Shown here: in pieces, positions 61,666 through 64,000 of the stretch | Layout of the letters: each line of letters opens with the position of its first letter | Numbering within the stretch: position 1 is the stretch's first letter | NCBI RefSeq assembly: GCF_900176645.1 | Contig: NZ_FXAN01000126.1 | Coordinates: forward strand, 62,001-126,000 | Direction of reading: 5' to 3' | Source of the DNA: Burkholderia singularis | GTDB taxonomy: Bacteria; Pseudomonadota; Gammaproteobacteria; Burkholderiales; Burkholderiaceae | DNA length: 64,000 bases | Made by a program: the position numbers and the translations under genes | Notes under the pieces: generated by a model | Told to the model about the DNA's origin: nothing | The model's database searches: none | What the model saw: the letters and a program-made list of their open reading frames with translations, nothing else

Positions 61666-62693
61666 TCGTCGTTCGAGTCGTACAGACGGGCGACGTCGAC
61701 GCGCTCGTCGCGCTCGCGCAGGAAACCGGGCCGGGCCTCACCACGTTCAAGCCGGACCGCGATGCGCTCGCCGCGCGCATCGAGCGCACGCGCCGCACGC
61801 TCGACGGCCAAGCCAGCCGGGCCGATGCGGGCTACTTCTTCGTGATGGAGGACACGCGCACGGGCGATATCGCCGGCGTGTGCGGCATCGAGACCGAAGT
61901 GGGCCTGACGCAGCCGTTCTACAACTATCGCGTGAGCACGGTGGTGCATGCGAGCCAGGATCTCGGCGTGTGGACGCGGATGTCGCTGTTGAACATCTCG
62001 CACGATCTGACGGGCTATGCGGAAGTGTGCTCGCTGTTTTTGAGCCCGCGCTACCGGACGGGCGGCGTCGGCGGCTTGCTGTCGCGCTCGCGTTTCATGT
62101 TCATCGCGCAGTTCCGCGAACGCTTCCCGGAGCGCATCTGCGCGGAGCTGCGCGGCCATTTCGACGATGACGGCACGTCGCCGTTCTGGCGCGCGGTCGG
62201 TTCGCATTTCTATCAGATCGATTTCAACGCCGCGGATTACCTGAGTTCGCACGGCCGCAAATCGTTTCTCGCCGAGCTGATGCCGCGCTTTCCGGTCTAC
62301 GTCGATCTGCTGCCGCAGGACGCGCAGGACGTGATCGGGCTCACGCATCGCGATACGCTGCCCGCGCGCAAGATGCTCGAAGCGGAAGGGCTGCGCTATC
62401 AGAATCACGTCGACATCTTCGATGCCGGCCCCGTGCTCGAATGCCACGTGTCGGATCTGCGCACGGTGCGCGAGAGCGCCGTCGTGCCGGTTGCGATCGG
62501 CAACGCCGCCGCGGGCGGCGATGCGCCGCGCTCGCTGGTGTCGAACACGTCGCTTACGGATTTTCGCGTTGGCGTCGCGCCGGGGCTCGTCGAGGACGGC
62601 GCGTTCACGCTGTCGGCGGACGATGCCGCCGCGCTGCGCGTCGAGGCCGGCGATCACGTGCGCGTGCTGCCGCTCAAACAGAAACAGGGATAG
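61662..62693 (+). CDS. aruG: Arginine N-succinyltransferase, beta subunit
   Basis: The 343-residue product is related to the alpha subunit before it, as the shared blocks GTSPFWRAVGSHFYQIDF and YQNHVDIFDAGPVLECHV show, so the pair arose by gene duplication. It begins MIVVRVVQTGDVDALVALAQETGPGLTTFKPD and is the subunit closest to enteric AstA. It overlaps the alpha-subunit gene by four bases and is followed by astD after 3 bases. The family is clear; the assignment of alpha and beta follows Pseudomonas usage. Confidence 0.94.
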   Translation: MIVVRVVQTGDVDALVALAQETGPGLTTFKPDRDALAARIERTRRTLDGQASRADAGYFFVMEDTRTGDIAGVCGIETEVGLTQPFYNYRVSTVVHASQDLGVWTRMSLLNISHDLTGYAEVCSLFLSPRYRTGGVGGLLSRSRFMFIAQFRERFPERICAELRGHFDDDGTSPFWRAVGSHFYQIDFNAADYLSSHGRKSFLAELMPRFPVYVDLLPQDAQDVIGLTHRDTLPARKMLEAEGLRYQNHVDIFDAGPVLECHVSDLRTVRESAVVPVAIGNAAAGGDAPRSLVSNTSLTDFRVGVAPGLVEDGAFTLSADDAAALRVEAGDHVRVLPLKQKQG

Positions 62694-62696
62694 ACC

Positions 62697-64000
62697 ATGA
62701 CTGAACTTTTCATCGACGGCGCCTGGGTGGCGGGTGCGGGCCACGTCTTTTCGTCGCGCAATCCCGGCACGAACGAGCGCGTGTGGGAAGGCGCGAGCGC
62801 GTCGGCGCACGACGTCGAGCTTGCGGTGGCGAGCGCGCGCCGCGCGTTCGCCGCGTGGTCGGCGCTCGAATTCGACGCGCGCTGCGCAATCGTCAAGCGC
62901 TTTGCCGCGTTGCTCAGCGAGCGCAAGGAAGCGATCGCGGCTGCGATCGGCCGCGAGACCGGCAAGCCGCTGTGGGAAGCGCGCACCGAAGTCGCCGCGA
63001 TGGCGGCGAAGGTCGACATCTCGATCACCGCGTATCACGAGCGCACCGGCGAGAAGCGCGCGCCGATGGCCGACGGCGTCGCGGTATTGCGGCATCGTCC
63101 GCACGGCGTCGTCGCGGTGTTCGGTCCGTACAATTTTCCCGGCCATTTGCCCAACGGGCATATCGTGCCCGCGTTGATCGCGGGCAACACGGTCGTGTTC
63201 AAGCCGTCCGAGCTTGCGCCGGGCGTTGCGCGCGCGACCGTCGAGGTCTGGCGCGACGCGGGGCTGCCCGCGGGCGTGCTGAATCTCGTGCAGGGCGAAA
63301 AGGAGACGGGCATCGCGCTTGCGAACCATCGTCAGATCGACGGCCTGTTCTTCACCGGCAGCTCCGACACCGGCACGTTGCTGCACAGGCAGTTCGGCGG
63401 CAGACCGGAGATCGTGCTCGCGCTCGAGATGGGCGGCAACAATCCGCTCGTCGTTGCCGAGGTCGCCGATATCGACGCGGCGGTGCATCATGCGATCCAG
63501 TCGGCGTTCCTGTCGGCAGGGCAACGCTGCACGTGCGCGCGTCGCATCCTCGTGCCGCGCGGCGCGTTCGGCGATCGTTTCATCGCGCGTTTTGCCGACG
63601 TGACGGCGAAGATCCGCGCGGACGTCTATGACGCCGATCCGCAGCCGTTCATGGGCGCCGTGATCTCCGCGCGCGCGGCCGCGCGGCTCGTCGACGCGCA
63701 GGCACGGCTCGTCGCGCTCGGCGCGAAGCCGATCGTCGAGATGAAGCAGCCCGAGCGCGAACTCGGCTTCGTGAACGCAGCGATTCTGGACGTAACCGAC
63801 GTGCGCGCGCTGCCCGACGAAGAGCATTTCGGCCCGCTCGCGCAGATCATCCGCTACGCGGATTTCGACGAGGCGATCGCGCGCGCGAACGACACCGCAT
63901 TCGGCTTGTCGGCGGGGCTTCTCGCGGACGACGAACGCATGTGGGACACGTTTTGCCGCACGATCCGCGCCGGTATCGTGAACTGGAACCGGCCGACCAA
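62697..64000 (+). CDS. astD: Succinylglutamate-semialdehyde dehydrogenase (3' end cut by window edge)
   Basis: AstD oxidises N-succinylglutamate semialdehyde to N-succinylglutamate with NAD in the fourth step of the AST pathway. The frame is open from ATG 62697 to the end of the window (434 codons of an expected ~487). It has the aldehyde dehydrogenase motifs: VAVFGPYNFPGHLPNGHIVPAL, the cofactor site GLFFTGSSDTGTLLH, the catalytic Glu in ALEMGGNNPLV and Cys in SAGQRCTCARR. It begins three bases after the beta-subunit gene. The rest of the pathway (astB, astE) probably lies beyond the edge. Confidence 0.95.
   Translation, partial: MTELFIDGAWVAGAGHVFSSRNPGTNERVWEGASASAHDVELAVASARRAFAAWSALEFDARCAIVKRFAALLSERKEAIAAAIGRETGKPLWEARTEVAAMAAKVDISITAYHERTGEKRAPMADGVAVLRHRPHGVVAVFGPYNFPGHLPNGHIVPALIAGNTVVFKPSELAPGVARATVEVWRDAGLPAGVLNLVQGEKETGIALANHRQIDGLFFTGSSDTGTLLHRQFGGRPEIVLALEMGGNNPLVVAEVADIDAAVHHAIQSAFLSAGQRCTCARRILVPRGAFGDRFIARFADVTAKIRADVYDADPQPFMGAVISARAAARLVDAQARLVALGAKPIVEMKQPERELGFVNAAILDVTDVRALPDEEHFGPLAQIIRYADFDEAIARANDTAFGLSAGLLADDERMWDTFCRTIRAGIVNWNRPT

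Overview
The window is a gene-dense, very GC-rich stretch of a betaproteobacterial chromosome. Gene content and order (fabD-fabG-acpP-fabF, rpoE-rseA-rseB-degP-lepA-lepB-rnc-era-recO-pdxJ-acpS-nagZ, earP next to efp, hopanoid genes hpnI-hpnL, and an arginine succinyltransferase operon) point to a Burkholderia, most likely of the B. pseudomallei/thailandensis/oklahomensis group, on the large chromosome. This assignment rests on gene order and protein resemblance recognised by eye; no database search was run. Most of the window is ordinary core genome.

Left third (1-24.3 kb): the end of a fatty-acid synthesis cluster (fabD partial, fabG, acpP, fabF) is followed by a small membrane protein. Next comes the envelope-stress sigma factor with its anti-sigma factors and periplasmic protease (rpoE, rseA, rseB, mucD/degP-like), then a glutaredoxin-like protein, translation factor LepA, signal peptidase, RNase III, Era, RecO, PdxJ, AcpS and NagZ. 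On the minus strand lie an orphan NtrC-type response regulator with an altered sigma-54 contact loop, elongation factor P, and EarP, the enzyme that rhamnosylates Arg32 of EF-P. UvrC, carrying a large low-complexity insertion, and PgsA follow.

Middle (24.3-49.3 kb): a tRNA-Gly, tRNA-Gly, tRNA-Cys cluster has a textbook promoter and terminators. Next to it is a short stretch of lower GC with a LysR regulator divergent from a short-chain dehydrogenase, then a VOC protein. The rest is a mosaic of small units: a CPBP membrane protease, free methionine-(R)-sulfoxide reductase, an ElaA-like acetyltransferase, a copper-delivery set for cytochrome oxidase (Sco, PCuAC, CtaG), trehalose synthesis (otsB-otsA), an ABC exporter, a glycosyltransferase, two membrane proteins, an FAD oxidoreductase next to an amino-acid binding protein, a Tat-exported phospholipase C, pyridoxal kinase, a secreted alpha/beta hydrolase and a luciferase-like monooxygenase.

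Right part (49.3-64 kb): hpnI-hpnJ-hpnK-hpnL build and modify the hopanoid head group. They are preceded by a possible 25-codon upstream reading frame whose stop overlaps the hpnI start. A BamE-like lipoprotein follows. The last block is an arginine uptake and catabolism unit (hisQ-hisM-hisP, an ArgR-like AraC regulator, astC, two arginine succinyltransferase subunits, astD cut by the window edge).

The items most worth a second look are the altered GAFTGA loop of the orphan regulator, the short coupled frame and repeat-rich leader before hpnI, the palindrome across the fabG stop, hairpins before fabF and lepA, the long inverted repeat between lepB and rnc, and the disordered extensions of RNase III and UvrC. 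I did not find an obvious undescribed multi-gene system.
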